Shown: positions 15,740 through 23,485, numbered from the stretch's first letter. The stretch is DNA of 23,485 nt from DATEJJ01 sp039649115 (GCA_039649115.1 JBBWZQ010000219.1:1-23485), one strand, 5' to 3'. Made by a program: numbers and translations. Notes: generated from the letters alone by a model not told the origin.

Positions 15740-16735
15740 ATGGTCAGTAGAAGAGGCTTCCTGACGGCAGCGGCGGCCGTGGCGGCCACCGGCGGTCTCG
15801 CCGCCTGCGCCAAGAAGAGCAGCAGCACCGCGAGCGGTGGCGCCAGCGGCGGCACCAAGCAGATCAGGCTGGGCTTCTCCCAGGTCGGCGCGGAGAGTGG
15901 CTGGCGCACCGCCAACACCAAGTCCATCCAGGAGTCGGCCACCGCGGCCGGCATCAAGCTGCAGTTCTCCGACGCCCAGCAGAAGCAGGAGAACCAGATC
16001 GCGGCGATCCACTCGTTCATCCAGCAGAAGGTCGACGTCATCTCCTTCTCGCCGGTGGTCGTCACCGGTTGGGACACCGTCCTGAAGGAGGCGAAGACCG
16101 CCAAGATCCCGGTCATCCTGACCGACCGCGCGGTGCAGACCGACGACCCGTCGCTCTACGTCACGCTGGTCGGTTCGGATTTCACCGCCGAGGGCGTACG
16201 AGCCGGGCACATGCTGGAGAAGGTGCTGCAGGGCCAGACCGGCAAGGCGAACATCGCGCAACTGGAGGGCACCACCGGCTCCGCGCCGGCGATCGAGCGC
16301 ACCAAGGGCTTCGCGCAGGTCCTCGCCACCCACCCGGACTGGAAGATCGTGGTCACCCAGTCCGGCGACTTCACCCGGGCCGGCGGCAAGCAGGTGATGC
16401 AGGCGTTCCTGCAGTCACACCCGGAGATCAACGTGCTGTTCGCGCAGAACGACGACATGGGCCTCGGCGCCATCCAGTCGATCGAGGCGGCCGGCAAGAA
16501 GCCCGGTACCGACATCAAGATCGTCACGGTCGACGCCGTGCACGACGGCTTCGTCGCGATGGCCGCTGGCAAGATCAACGGACTCGTCGAGTGCAACCCG
16601 CTCCTCGGCCCCCAGCTGATGGAGACCATCAAGACGGTTCTGGCCGGTGGGACGGTAGACAAGTGGATTGTGACGAAGGAGTCTGATTTCACCCAGGACC
16701 AGGCGGCATCGGTCCTGCCGACCCGCAAGTATTAG
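15740..16735 (+). CDS. ytfQ: Sugar ABC transporter substrate-binding lipoprotein (YtfQ-like)
   Basis: A 331-residue extracytoplasmic binding protein. The leader has a twin-arginine motif (SRRGFL, Arg4-Arg5), an Ala-rich core and the lipobox LAAC with Cys23 as the lipidated residue, so it is probably a Tat-exported lipoprotein. The mature part matches E. coli YtfQ along its length: GFSQVGAESGWR, QQKQENQI, SPVVVTGWDTVLKEAK, QSGDFTR and AQNDDMGLGAIQSIEAAG. YtfQ-family proteins prefer furanose forms of sugars. With araBDA directly upstream, L-arabinofuranose is the likely ligand, as for the GafABCD system described in Shewanella; the ligand is inference. AGAGGAG lies seven bases before the ATG. 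A strong hairpin follows the stop codon. Confidence 0.92.
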   Translation: MVSRRGFLTAAAAVAATGGLAACAKKSSSTASGGASGGTKQIRLGFSQVGAESGWRTANTKSIQESATAAGIKLQFSDAQQKQENQIAAIHSFIQQKVDVISFSPVVVTGWDTVLKEAKTAKIPVILTDRAVQTDDPSLYVTLVGSDFTAEGVRAGHMLEKVLQGQTGKANIAQLEGTTGSAPAIERTKGFAQVLATHPDWKIVVTQSGDFTRAGGKQVMQAFLQSHPEINVLFAQNDDMGLGAIQSIEAAGKKPGTDIKIVTVDAVHDGFVAMAAGKINGLVECNPLLGPQLMETIKTVLAGGTVDKWIVTKESDFTQDQAASVLPTRKY

Positions 16736-16744
16736 TCCGTGGGC

Positions 16745-16768
16745 AGGCGCCTCCGCGAGGAGGCGCCT
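16745..16768 (+). terminator. Intercistronic hairpin between binding-protein and ATPase genes
   Basis: Perfect 10-bp arms AGGCGCCTCC (16745-16754) and GGAGGCGCCT (16759-16768) are closed by GCGA, a GNRA tetraloop. It begins 9 bases after the binding-protein stop and has no T-tract. In ABC operons such hairpins commonly protect the 3' end of the binding-protein mRNA or act as partial terminators, so the binding protein is made in excess over the membrane components. Confidence 0.8.
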
Positions 16769-16789
16769 CCCGCACCCGAAGGGGAAGCC

Positions 16790-18409
16790 GTGGCACAGCA
16801 ACAGCCGGTGCTGGAGATGACGGGCATCAGCAAGGAGTTCCCGGGCGTCCGGGCTCTGTCTGATGTGGACTTCCGGTTGTTCCCCGGCGAGATCCACGCT
16901 CTGCTCGGCGAGAACGGCGCCGGGAAGTCGACGCTCATCAAGGTGTTGACGGGCGTGTACGACCAGGACGCCGGCAGCGTCACCCTGGACGGGCAGCCGG
17001 TGCGCATCACCAGCCCGCTGCAGGCGCAGAAGGCCGGCATCAGCACCGTGTACCAGGAGGTGAACCTCTGCCCCAACCTCTCGGTCGCGGAGAACATCTT
17101 GCTGGGCCGCGAGCCCGTACGCGGCACGAAGATCCGCTGGAAGCAGATGCGGCGCGAGGCCGCCGAACTGGTTGCCCGCGTGGGTTTGCAGCTGGACGTC
17201 GCCGCGCCGCTCGGCAACTACCCGCTCGCGATCCAGCAACTGGTCGCGATCGTCCGGGCGGTCGGCGTCACGGCGGTCGCCGACGGCGCGGTGCCGACCG
17301 GGACGGCCACGGAGGAGGCCGGGCAGACCGAGGTGGCCGCGGTCGCCGAGCGCCAGGGTGCCCGGGCTCAGGTGTTGATCCTCGACGAGCCCACCTCCAG
17401 CCTCGACCGGGGCGAGGTGGAGCAGTTGTTCAGCGTGATGCGCCGGCTGAAGGCCGAGGGCGTGGCGATCCTGTTCGTGTCCCACTTCCTCGACCAGATC
17501 TACGAGATCTGCGACCGGATGACCATCCTGCGCAACGGCCGCCTGGTCGGCGAGTACCCGGTGCGCGAACTGGATCAGATGCGCCTGGTGCAGCTGATGA
17601 TCGGCCGGGATCTGGGCGATCTGGAGGAGCTGACCGAGCACATCCGGCCGGCCGTGGGCGAGCCGGTCATCCAGGCGCAGGGCGTCGGGCGGGTCGGCGC
17701 CATCGCACCGTTCGACCTGGACATCCACGCGGGCGAGGTGGTCGGCCTGGCCGGGCTGCTCGGCTCCGGCCGCACCGAACTGGCCAGGCTGCTGTTCGGC
17801 GCGGACCCCCCGGACAGCGGCCACGTGCTCATCGACGGCAGGCCCGTGGCGCTGCGCCGGCCCGCCGCCGCCATCCACCACTCCATCGCGTACTGCTCCG
17901 AGAACCGCCGGACCGAGGGACTGGTACCGGAGCTGACCGTGCGCGACAACGTCATCCTCGCGCTGCAGGCGGCCCGGGGCTGGATCCGGCCACTGCCCGG
18001 CAACCAGCGCGACGAGCTGGTGGACCGCTACATCAAGGCGCTGGACATCCGGCCGGCCAACCCGGACCTGCCGGTCTCCTCGTTGTCCGGCGGCAACCAG
18101 CAGAAGGTCCTGCTCGCCCGCTGGCTCATCACGCAGCCCCGGCTGATGATCCTCGACGAGCCCACCCGGGGGATCGACGTGGGCGCCAAGGCGGAGATCC
18201 AGAAGCTGGTGGTCTCGCTCTCCGAGGACGGCATGGCGGTGCTGTACATCTCGGCGGAGCTGGAGGAGGTGCTCCGGCTGAGCCACACCATCGGGGTGCT
18301 GCGCGACCGAAAGCTGGTGGCGCAGATCCGCAACGATGCGGGCGTGACCGCCGGACGGATCATGGAAACTATCGCCAGTGGCGCCAGCCCCGATGGAGCA
18401 CAGTCATGA
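16790..18409 (+). CDS. ytfR: Sugar ABC transporter ATP-binding protein (YtfR-like, two cassettes)
   Basis: A 539-residue protein with two ABC ATPase cassettes in tandem, powering sugar import from the cytoplasmic face. The first cassette has Walker A GENGAGKST (residues 40-48), a degenerate signature LAIQQL and Walker B VLILDEPTSS (Asp199). The second has the family's unusual Walker A GLLGSGRTE, the signature LSGGNQQK and LMILDEPTRGIDVG. FVSHFLDQIYEICDR and GTIAPFDL-like GAIAPFDL match E. coli YtfR. Residues 159-194 hold 36 residues where E. coli YtfR has about 5, an insertion of about 31. GTG 16790 has AAGGGGAA just upstream; the frame extends back to 16739 but through the hairpin. The stop overlaps the first permease start by 4 bp. 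Confidence 0.93.
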   Translation: MAQQQPVLEMTGISKEFPGVRALSDVDFRLFPGEIHALLGENGAGKSTLIKVLTGVYDQDAGSVTLDGQPVRITSPLQAQKAGISTVYQEVNLCPNLSVAENILLGREPVRGTKIRWKQMRREAAELVARVGLQLDVAAPLGNYPLAIQQLVAIVRAVGVTAVADGAVPTGTATEEAGQTEVAAVAERQGARAQVLILDEPTSSLDRGEVEQLFSVMRRLKAEGVAILFVSHFLDQIYEICDRMTILRNGRLVGEYPVRELDQMRLVQLMIGRDLGDLEELTEHIRPAVGEPVIQAQGVGRVGAIAPFDLDIHAGEVVGLAGLLGSGRTELARLLFGADPPDSGHVLIDGRPVALRRPAAAIHHSIAYCSENRRTEGLVPELTVRDNVILALQAARGWIRPLPGNQRDELVDRYIKALDIRPANPDLPVSSLSGGNQQKVLLARWLITQPRLMILDEPTRGIDVGAKAEIQKLVVSLSEDGMAVLYISAELEEVLRLSHTIGVLRDRKLVAQIRNDAGVTAGRIMETIASGASPDGAQS

Positions 18410-19575
18410 CCACTGAGACGACGCCGGAGCGGCGGCCGGCACCGGACCGGTCCACCGGCGGTGCCGCGCCGGCCGCACCCACTGCCGGGCGGCCGGGGAC
18501 GTGGTGGCGCGCGGCGCTGCGGCACCGGCTGTTCTGGCCGGTACTCGCGCTGCTGCTCCTGCTGATACTCAACGTCTTCTTCACGCACAGCTTCTTCTCG
18601 ATCCGGCTGCAGCAGGGCCACCTGTACGGCAGCCTCATCTCGATCCTGCTGTTCGGTGCCCCGCTGATCCTGGTCGCGCTCGGCATGACCCTGGTCATCG
18701 CGACCGGCGGGATCGACCTCTCGGTGGGCGCCGTGGTCGCGATCTCCGGAGCGCTGGCCTGCCTGTACATCAGCAAGGAGAGCGACCAGAACAGCCTCAC
18801 CGGCATGCTCGTCGCGGTCGCCCTGTCGCTGGGCCTCGGCCTCGTCCTGGGCATCTGGAACGGCCTGCTGGTCGCCCGCATCGGCATCCAGCCGATCGTG
18901 GCCACGCTGATCCTCATGGTGGCCGGGCGCGGCGTGGCACAGCTCATCACCAGCGGCCAGATCATCACGATCAACAGCTCCCCGTACGGCCGGATCGGTG
19001 GCGGCTACCTGCTCACCCTGCCGTTCTCGATCCTGATCGTGGCGGCCGTGGTGGCGCTCCTCGTGACGCTGACCCGGCGCACCGCGCTCGGGCTCATGGT
19101 GGAGTCGGTGGGCGGCAACGCCGAGGCGAGCCGGCTGGTCGGCATCAACGCGCGGCGCATCAAGGTGATGGTGTACATGTTCTGCGCGCTGTGCGCGGCC
19201 ATCGCCGGCCTGATGATCAGCTCGAACGTGTCCGCGGCCGACGGCAACAACGCCGGCCTGTGGATCGAGCTGGACGCGATCCTGGCGGTGGTCATCGGCG
19301 GGACCTCGCTGACCGGCGGCCGCTTCTACATCGGCGGCACCGTCGTCGGCGCGCTCATCATCCAGACGCTGACCACCACCATCTACACCATCGGCGTACC
19401 CACCCAGTCCACGCTCGTGTTCAAGGCGGTCGTCGTGATCTGCGTCTGCCTGATGCAGTCGCCGGCCTTCCGCCAGAAGGTCTTCTCCCGCCGGCGACGA
19501 GGGCCGGACCGTCCGGCCGGGGTCGCGCCCGCCGGGCAGCCGGATGTCGAGCCGCGACTGGAGGTGCAGGCATGA
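18406..19575 (+). CDS. ytfT: Sugar ABC transporter permease (YtfT-like)
   Basis: A 389-residue integral membrane protein of the ribose/galactofuranose permease family. A hydrophilic N-terminus (about 35 residues, rich in Pro, Ala and Arg) precedes about eight to ten hydrophobic segments. Signature stretches shared with E. coli YtfT are MTLVIATGGIDLSVGAVVAI, QPIVATLILMVAGRGVAQLI and NNAGLWIELDAILAVVIGG; the last includes the EAA-like coupling region that contacts the ATPase. The C-terminus is a basic, proline-rich cytoplasmic tail. It overlaps the ATPase gene by 4 bp (ATGA) and the next permease gene by 4 bp, so all three are likely translated in a coupled way and form one complex. Confidence 0.93.
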   Translation: MTTETTPERRPAPDRSTGGAAPAAPTAGRPGTWWRAALRHRLFWPVLALLLLLILNVFFTHSFFSIRLQQGHLYGSLISILLFGAPLILVALGMTLVIATGGIDLSVGAVVAISGALACLYISKESDQNSLTGMLVAVALSLGLGLVLGIWNGLLVARIGIQPIVATLILMVAGRGVAQLITSGQIITINSSPYGRIGGGYLLTLPFSILIVAAVVALLVTLTRRTALGLMVESVGGNAEASRLVGINARRIKVMVYMFCALCAAIAGLMISSNVSAADGNNAGLWIELDAILAVVIGGTSLTGGRFYIGGTVVGALIIQTLTTTIYTIGVPTQSTLVFKAVVVICVCLMQSPAFRQKVFSRRRRGPDRPAGVAPAGQPDVEPRLEVQA

Positions 19576-20606
19576 GCACCGTCGACACTGTCGCCAATGG
19601 ACAGTCCCGTTCGCCGGCCCGGCAGGGGCTGCTGCGGGCACTGCGCGACCGGCGCCTGCCCGTCCTGCTGACCGCCGTGCTGTTGCTGATCATGTACGGC
19701 TTCGGCGCCTCCCGGTACCAGTACGAGAACTTCCTGGATCCCCAGGTCGTGTACCAGCTGTTCGTCGACAACGGGTACCTGCTGGTGGCCGCGATCGGCG
19801 CCACCTTCGTGATCCTCACCGGCGGCATCGACCTGTCCATCGGGTCGGTCATCGGGTTCACCTCGATGCTGACCGCCGCCCTGATGACAAAGGCTCACCT
19901 GCCGCTGCCGCTGGTCGCCCTGATCGCGCTCGCGGCGGGCTCGGCCGGCGGGTTCCTGATGGGCTACGTCATCCACACCTTCCAGATCCAGCCGTTCATC
20001 GTGACACTGGCCGGCCTGTTCCTGTTCCGCGGCCTGTGCCTGGTCATCAACAAGGAGTCCATCTCCATCAACAACGGCCTGATGACCACGCTGGCCGACA
20101 CGCACGTGCCGGTACCGGCCGGCTGGCTGTCGCTCGGTGCGGTCCTCGCGGTGGGGGCGCTGGCGGTCGCCATCTACGTGCTGCACTACACGCGGTTCGG
20201 CCGGCGCGTGTACGCGATCGGCGGCAGCGAACAGTCGGCGCTGCTGATGGGTGTACCGGTGGGCCGCACCAAGATCGCCGTGTACACCATCAGCGGGTTC
20301 TGCTCGGCCCTGGCCGGCCTGCTGTTCGTGCTGTACATCCAGTCCGGCGACCCCCTGCACGCGGTGGGTCTGGAGCTGGACGCGATCGCCGCGGTCGTCA
20401 TCGGCGGCACCCTGCTGACCGGTGGCTCGGGATACGTGCTGGGCACGCTGCTGGGCGTGTTGATGCTCGGCCTGACCAAGACGCTCATCAGCTTCGAGGG
20501 CACGCTCAGCTCGTGGTACTCGCGGATCGCGATCGGCGTCCTGTTGCTGCTGTTCATCCTGATGCAGCGGCTGCTGAGCGCGCTGCAGCGGCTGGTGCGC
20601 AAGTAG
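19572..20606 (+). CDS. yjfF: Sugar ABC transporter permease (YjfF-like)
   Basis: A 344-residue integral membrane protein, the second half of the heterodimeric channel. It matches E. coli YjfF: ATFVILTGGIDLSIGSVIGF, VTLAGLFLFRGLCLVINKES, GRRVYAIGGSEQSALLMG, VGLELDAIAAVVIGGTLLTGG, and FEGTLSSWYSRIAIGVLLLL near the C-terminus. The start ATG overlaps the YtfT-like stop by 4 bp. It ends the arabinose operon; the helicase gene begins 31 bp later on the same strand. No clear hairpin terminator is visible in that gap, so read-through into the helicase gene is possible. Confidence 0.93.
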   Translation: MSTVDTVANGQSRSPARQGLLRALRDRRLPVLLTAVLLLIMYGFGASRYQYENFLDPQVVYQLFVDNGYLLVAAIGATFVILTGGIDLSIGSVIGFTSMLTAALMTKAHLPLPLVALIALAAGSAGGFLMGYVIHTFQIQPFIVTLAGLFLFRGLCLVINKESISINNGLMTTLADTHVPVPAGWLSLGAVLAVGALAVAIYVLHYTRFGRRVYAIGGSEQSALLMGVPVGRTKIAVYTISGFCSALAGLLFVLYIQSGDPLHAVGLELDAIAAVVIGGTLLTGGSGYVLGTLLGVLMLGLTKTLISFEGTLSSWYSRIAIGVLLLLFILMQRLLSALQRLVRK

Positions 20607-20637
20607 CGCCGGCCGGCGGGGGTGGTAGAAAGGGGCG

Positions 20638-22788
20638 GTGCACGAGGGGGAGTTGCGGGAGCGCGCCGAGCGGGTGCTGCGTGACCTGGCGGGGGACGGC
20701 GCCCGGCTGCGGGACGACCAGTGGCAGGCGATCGAGGCCCTGGTCGCCGGCGGCCGGCGGGTGCTGTGCGTGCAGCGCACCGGCTGGGGCAAGTCCGCGG
20801 TCTACTTCATCGCCACGGTGCTGCTGCGCGAGCGCGGCGCGGGACCGACCGTCATCGTGTCGCCGCTGCTCGCGTTGATGCGCAACCAGGTGGACGCGGC
20901 GTCCCGGGCCGGCATCAACGCGCGCACCATCAACTCCGCCAACCTGCAGGAGTGGGACGGGATCGTCGTCGCCGCGCACGCCGGCGAGGTCGACCTGCTG
21001 CTGATCAGCCCGGAACGGCTCAACAACCCCGACTTCCGGGACACCCTGCTGCCGAAGCTCGCCGAGACCACCGGCCTGCTCGTGGTCGACGAGGCGCACT
21101 GCATCTCCGACTGGGGCCACGACTTCCGGCCCGACTACCGGCGGTTGCGCACGCTGCTCGCGCGGCTGCGCCCGGGCACACCGGTGCTCGCCACCACCGC
21201 CACGGCCAACGCCCGGGTGACCGCCGACGTGGCGGAGCAGTTGGGCACGGAGGTCCGCGCGGCCGGTTCCGCGGAGAGCCTGCCGGTCCGCGGAGGCGGC
21301 GGCGCGGCCGCCCTGGTGCTGCGCGGTTCGCTGGACCGCGAGTCGCTGCGGCTGGGAGTGGTCGAGCTGCCCGGCGCGGCGCACCGGCTCGGCTGGCTCG
21401 CCGACCACCTCGCCGGACTGCCCGGTTCTGGAATCATCTACACGTTGACGGTGGCCGGCGCGCACGAGACGGCGGAGTTCCTGCGCGCCCGCGGCCACGC
21501 GGTCGGCGCGTACACCGGCCGCTCGGAGGACGGCGAGCGCCGCGCCGCCGAGGCCGACCTGCTGGCCAACCGGCTCAAGGCGCTGGTCGCCACGTCCGCC
21601 CTGGGCATGGGCTTCGACAAGCCCGACGTCGGGTTCGTCGTGCACCTGGGCGCGCCGCCCTCACCCATCGCCTACTACCAGCAGGTCGGCCGGGCCGGCC
21701 GGGCGGTGTCCCGCGCCGACGTCGTGCTCCTGCCGGGCCGCGAGGACCAGGCGATCTGGGCGTACTTCGCCTCGCTCGCCTTCCCGCCCGAGGAGCAGGT
21801 GCGGTCGGTACTCGACGCGCTGGCCGCCGCCGACCGTCCACTGTCGACACCGGCCCTGGAGGTACGGGTCGACCTGCGCCGTACCCGCCTCGAACTGATG
21901 CTCAAGGTGCTCGACGTGGACGGCGCGGTGCGCCGGGTGTCGGGCGGCTGGGTGTCCACCGGCGAGGACTGGGTCTACGACCGGGAGCGGCTGCACCGGG
22001 TCGCCGAGGCGCGCACCAACGAGCAGCGGCTCGTCCGCGAGTACGCGACGCTGGCCGGCTGCCGCATGGAGTACCTGCGCCGCTGCCTCGACGATCCGGC
22101 CGCTGTCCCCTGTGGACGGTGTGACAACTGCACCGGGGAGCGGTTCGGCGGCAGCGTGTCCGCCGAGGTGCTCGCCGCCGCGCAGGCGTTCCTGGGCCGG
22201 CCCGGGGTGGAGATCGAGCCCCGGAAGATGTGGCCGACCGGGTTGCCCGCGGTCGGCGTGCCGCACAGCGGGAAGATCCCCGCCACCGAATCGGCCGAGC
22301 CCGGCCGGGCCCTGGGCCGCCTGTCCGACCTGGGCTGGGGCGAGCGGCTGCGCCGGATGCTGGCCGCGGACGCACCCGACGAACCGGCCGGCGGGGACCT
22401 GCTGTCGGCGATCGTCGAGGTGCTCAAGGCGTGGGACTGGGTGCGGCGGCCCGGCGCGGTCGTGGCGATCGGCTCGGCGCGGCGCCCGCGACTCATCCGC
22501 AGCCTCGCCGACGGGGTCGCCGGCATCGGCCGGCTCGACCTGCTCGGCGAGGTGCCCACCCCGGCGACCGGCGGCGCGCGGGCCAACAGCGCCCAGCGGG
22601 TACGGGCGCTGTACGGCAACGTCGCCGTGCCCGACCCGCTCGCCCAGCGGCTGGCCGGCCTGCGGGCCCCGGTGCTGCTCGTCGACGACCTGGTCGACTC
22701 GGGCTGGACCATGGCGCTGGTCGCGCGGGCGCTGCGCCAGGCGGGTGCTCCCGCGGTGCTCCCGCTCGCGCTGGCCACCGCGGCCTGA
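20638..22788 (+). CDS. recQ: RecQ-family DNA helicase with C-terminal phosphoribosyltransferase-like domain
   Basis: A 716-residue superfamily 2 helicase, predicted to unwind DNA 3' to 5' using ATP. Walker A is RTGWGKS (Lys52). The DEAH box is residues 151-154, followed by CISDWGHDFRPDYRRL, typical of RecQ. Motif III is ATTATA and motif VI is QQVGRAGRA. The RecQ zinc site is Cys475, Cys492, Cys495 and Cys498 (CRMEYLRRC ... PCGRCDNC). No HRDC domain is seen. Instead, from about residue 560 comes a domain ending in VLLVDDLVDSGWT (682-694), the PRPP-binding loop of type I phosphoribosyltransferases. The GTG start has GAAAGG(GG) just upstream. A role in DNA repair is likely; what the transferase-like domain does is unknown. 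Confidence 0.9.
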   Translation: MHEGELRERAERVLRDLAGDGARLRDDQWQAIEALVAGGRRVLCVQRTGWGKSAVYFIATVLLRERGAGPTVIVSPLLALMRNQVDAASRAGINARTINSANLQEWDGIVVAAHAGEVDLLLISPERLNNPDFRDTLLPKLAETTGLLVVDEAHCISDWGHDFRPDYRRLRTLLARLRPGTPVLATTATANARVTADVAEQLGTEVRAAGSAESLPVRGGGGAAALVLRGSLDRESLRLGVVELPGAAHRLGWLADHLAGLPGSGIIYTLTVAGAHETAEFLRARGHAVGAYTGRSEDGERRAAEADLLANRLKALVATSALGMGFDKPDVGFVVHLGAPPSPIAYYQQVGRAGRAVSRADVVLLPGREDQAIWAYFASLAFPPEEQVRSVLDALAAADRPLSTPALEVRVDLRRTRLELMLKVLDVDGAVRRVSGGWVSTGEDWVYDRERLHRVAEARTNEQRLVREYATLAGCRMEYLRRCLDDPAAVPCGRCDNCTGERFGGSVSAEVLAAAQAFLGRPGVEIEPRKMWPTGLPAVGVPHSGKIPATESAEPGRALGRLSDLGWGERLRRMLAADAPDEPAGGDLLSAIVEVLKAWDWVRRPGAVVAIGSARRPRLIRSLADGVAGIGRLDLLGEVPTPATGGARANSAQRVRALYGNVAVPDPLAQRLAGLRAPVLLVDDLVDSGWTMALVARALRQAGAPAVLPLALATAA

Positions 22789-22808
22789 GCACGCCGCTGC
22801 GCCGGCCG

Positions 22809-23485
22809 TCAGCCGCGCACGAAGAACTCCAGTTCCCCGATGGCACACAGGCGGCCGGGTGGGCTGCCGAACGTGGCGACGATGGTGAACCGTACCCGCG
22901 TCGCGCCGTCCGCCTTCACCGCGAAGCGCTGCCCGCCGGGCTGGTCCTTCAGCGCCAGCGGGCCGCCGACCGGGTGCCCGTTGACGGTCACCGACAGCTC
23001 GTGCGGCCGGCCCTGGGTGAGGAACTGCTGTTCGTCGAGGGACACCCCCGGCGTGACGATGACCTCCAGCAGGCGTACCGGCTGGGCGAAGTCCACCTCC
23101 ACCCAGGCGCCGGTGGGCCGGCCGGCCGGCGCCCAGAACCGGTTCGTCGCGCCGTCCGCGACGCGGGCCGGCGGATGACCCGGGGCGGACGAGGAGGCGC
23201 GCTGCGCGACCGGCGTGGCGGGTACCCGTGACGCGAGGCGGTCGCGCACGTTCCCGGCCACCCGGTCCAGCAACGGGCGGGCGGGTACCAGCGCGATCAG
23301 CACCAGGAGCGCGAGCACGGCGCTGGTGAGCAGCAGGCCGCGGTACCGGGAGCGGGGTGCGCGCACCTTGTGCCGGGTACCCGCGGCGTAGCCCCGGCGC
23401 AAGCGCAGGCGGGCGACGAGCCGGCGCCACCACGACGCGCGGGCCGGCGCCGGTGCCGGTGCCAGCTCCGCGCCGCAGGCGCGGC
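22809..23485 (-). CDS. Partial zinc-ribbon membrane protein with discoidin-like domain
   Basis: The 3' portion (about 225 residues) of a gene whose start lies beyond the right edge. The first visible residues, RACGAEL, look like the second CxxCG knuckle of a zinc ribbon. An Ala-Pro linker, a basic stretch (WWRRLVARLRLRRG) and one transmembrane segment (LLLTSAVLALLVLIALVPA) follow. The extracytoplasmic part resembles the C-terminal carbohydrate-binding, discoidin-like domain seen in actinobacterial zinc-ribbon proteins: SSSAPGHPPARVADGATNRFW, PTGAWVEVDFAQPVRLLEVIV, and a terminal GELEFFV. A TTG at 23402 could look like a start but lies inside the coding frame. It converges on the helicase gene with a 20-bp gap. 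Precise function unknown. Confidence 0.8.
   Translation of the reverse strand, partial: RACGAELAPAPAPARASWWRRLVARLRLRRGYAAGTRHKVRAPRSRYRGLLLTSAVLALLVLIALVPARPLLDRVAGNVRDRLASRVPATPVAQRASSSAPGHPPARVADGATNRFWAPAGRPTGAWVEVDFAQPVRLLEVIVTPGVSLDEQQFLTQGRPHELSVTVNGHPVGGPLALKDQPGGQRFAVKADGATRVRFTIVATFGSPPGRLCAIGELEFFVRG

Noticed and set aside
16739..16789. Upstream start for the ABC ATPase
   Set aside because: It would translate through the intercistronic hairpin and lacks a ribosome-binding site; GTG 16790 has one.
17264..17371. Reading the ATPase insertion as a pair of compensating frameshifts
   Set aside because: The frame stays open with normal high-GC codon use and family motifs resume exactly at Walker B, so a real in-frame insertion is simpler.
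23400..23402. TTG as the start of the discoidin-domain protein
   Set aside because: The same frame stays open to the window edge and encodes a zinc-ribbon-like RACGAEL, so the gene is truncated by the window, not started here.

Overview
This window is high-GC actinobacterial chromosome, roughly 70-75% G+C by eye. It has many GTG starts, an ECF42-type sigma factor and several short-leader or leaderless start signals. The hexamer GGTACC is strikingly frequent, and there is a zinc-ribbon/discoidin membrane protein at the right edge. The overall flavour suggests a member of the Micromonosporaceae or a close relative; this is inference from style and gene families, not a database match. I see no RNA genes, CRISPR, insertion sequences or phage genes.

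Left part (1-5264): a quinone-oxidoreductase-like gene sits behind a promoter with the geometry used by MerR-family activators. It converges with, and overlaps by 87 bp, an operon of a DGPF (YCII-like) protein and an ECF42 sigma factor with its long C-terminal extension. The operon has an upstream match to the ECF42 promoter motif, so autoregulation is likely. A class A penicillin-binding protein follows on the plus strand.

Middle part (5273-10550): a zinc-dependent dehydrogenase and an IlvD/Edd-family sugar-acid dehydratase closely resembling L-arabinonate dehydratase diverge from a 25-bp gap holding a 7-bp inverted repeat. Next come a small membrane protein, a ribbon-helix-helix-like protein with an inverted repeat upstream, an actinobacterial conserved hypothetical, and a second zinc dehydrogenase of the sorbitol/idonate dehydrogenase type. 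A perfect 25-bp-stem palindrome lies downstream of that gene.

Core (10831-20606): an L-arabinose locus. A LacI-family regulator precedes a seven-gene run: araB, araD, araA, then a complete ABC importer whose binding protein, double ATPase and two permeases match the E. coli YtfQ-YtfR-YtfT-YjfF furanose transporter part by part. The picture is uptake of L-arabinose, probably as the furanose, followed by isomerase, kinase and epimerase to D-xylulose 5-phosphate. Two LacI-type sites sharing 11 of 14 bases lie upstream of the regulator and of araB. The ATPase carries an unusual insertion of about 31 residues between the signature and Walker B of its first cassette. A 10-bp GNRA-capped hairpin separates the binding-protein gene from the ATPase gene.

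Right edge (20638-23485): a RecQ-family helicase fused to a C-terminal phosphoribosyltransferase-like domain, then a convergent partial gene for a zinc-ribbon, single-pass membrane protein with a discoidin-like domain that runs off the window.
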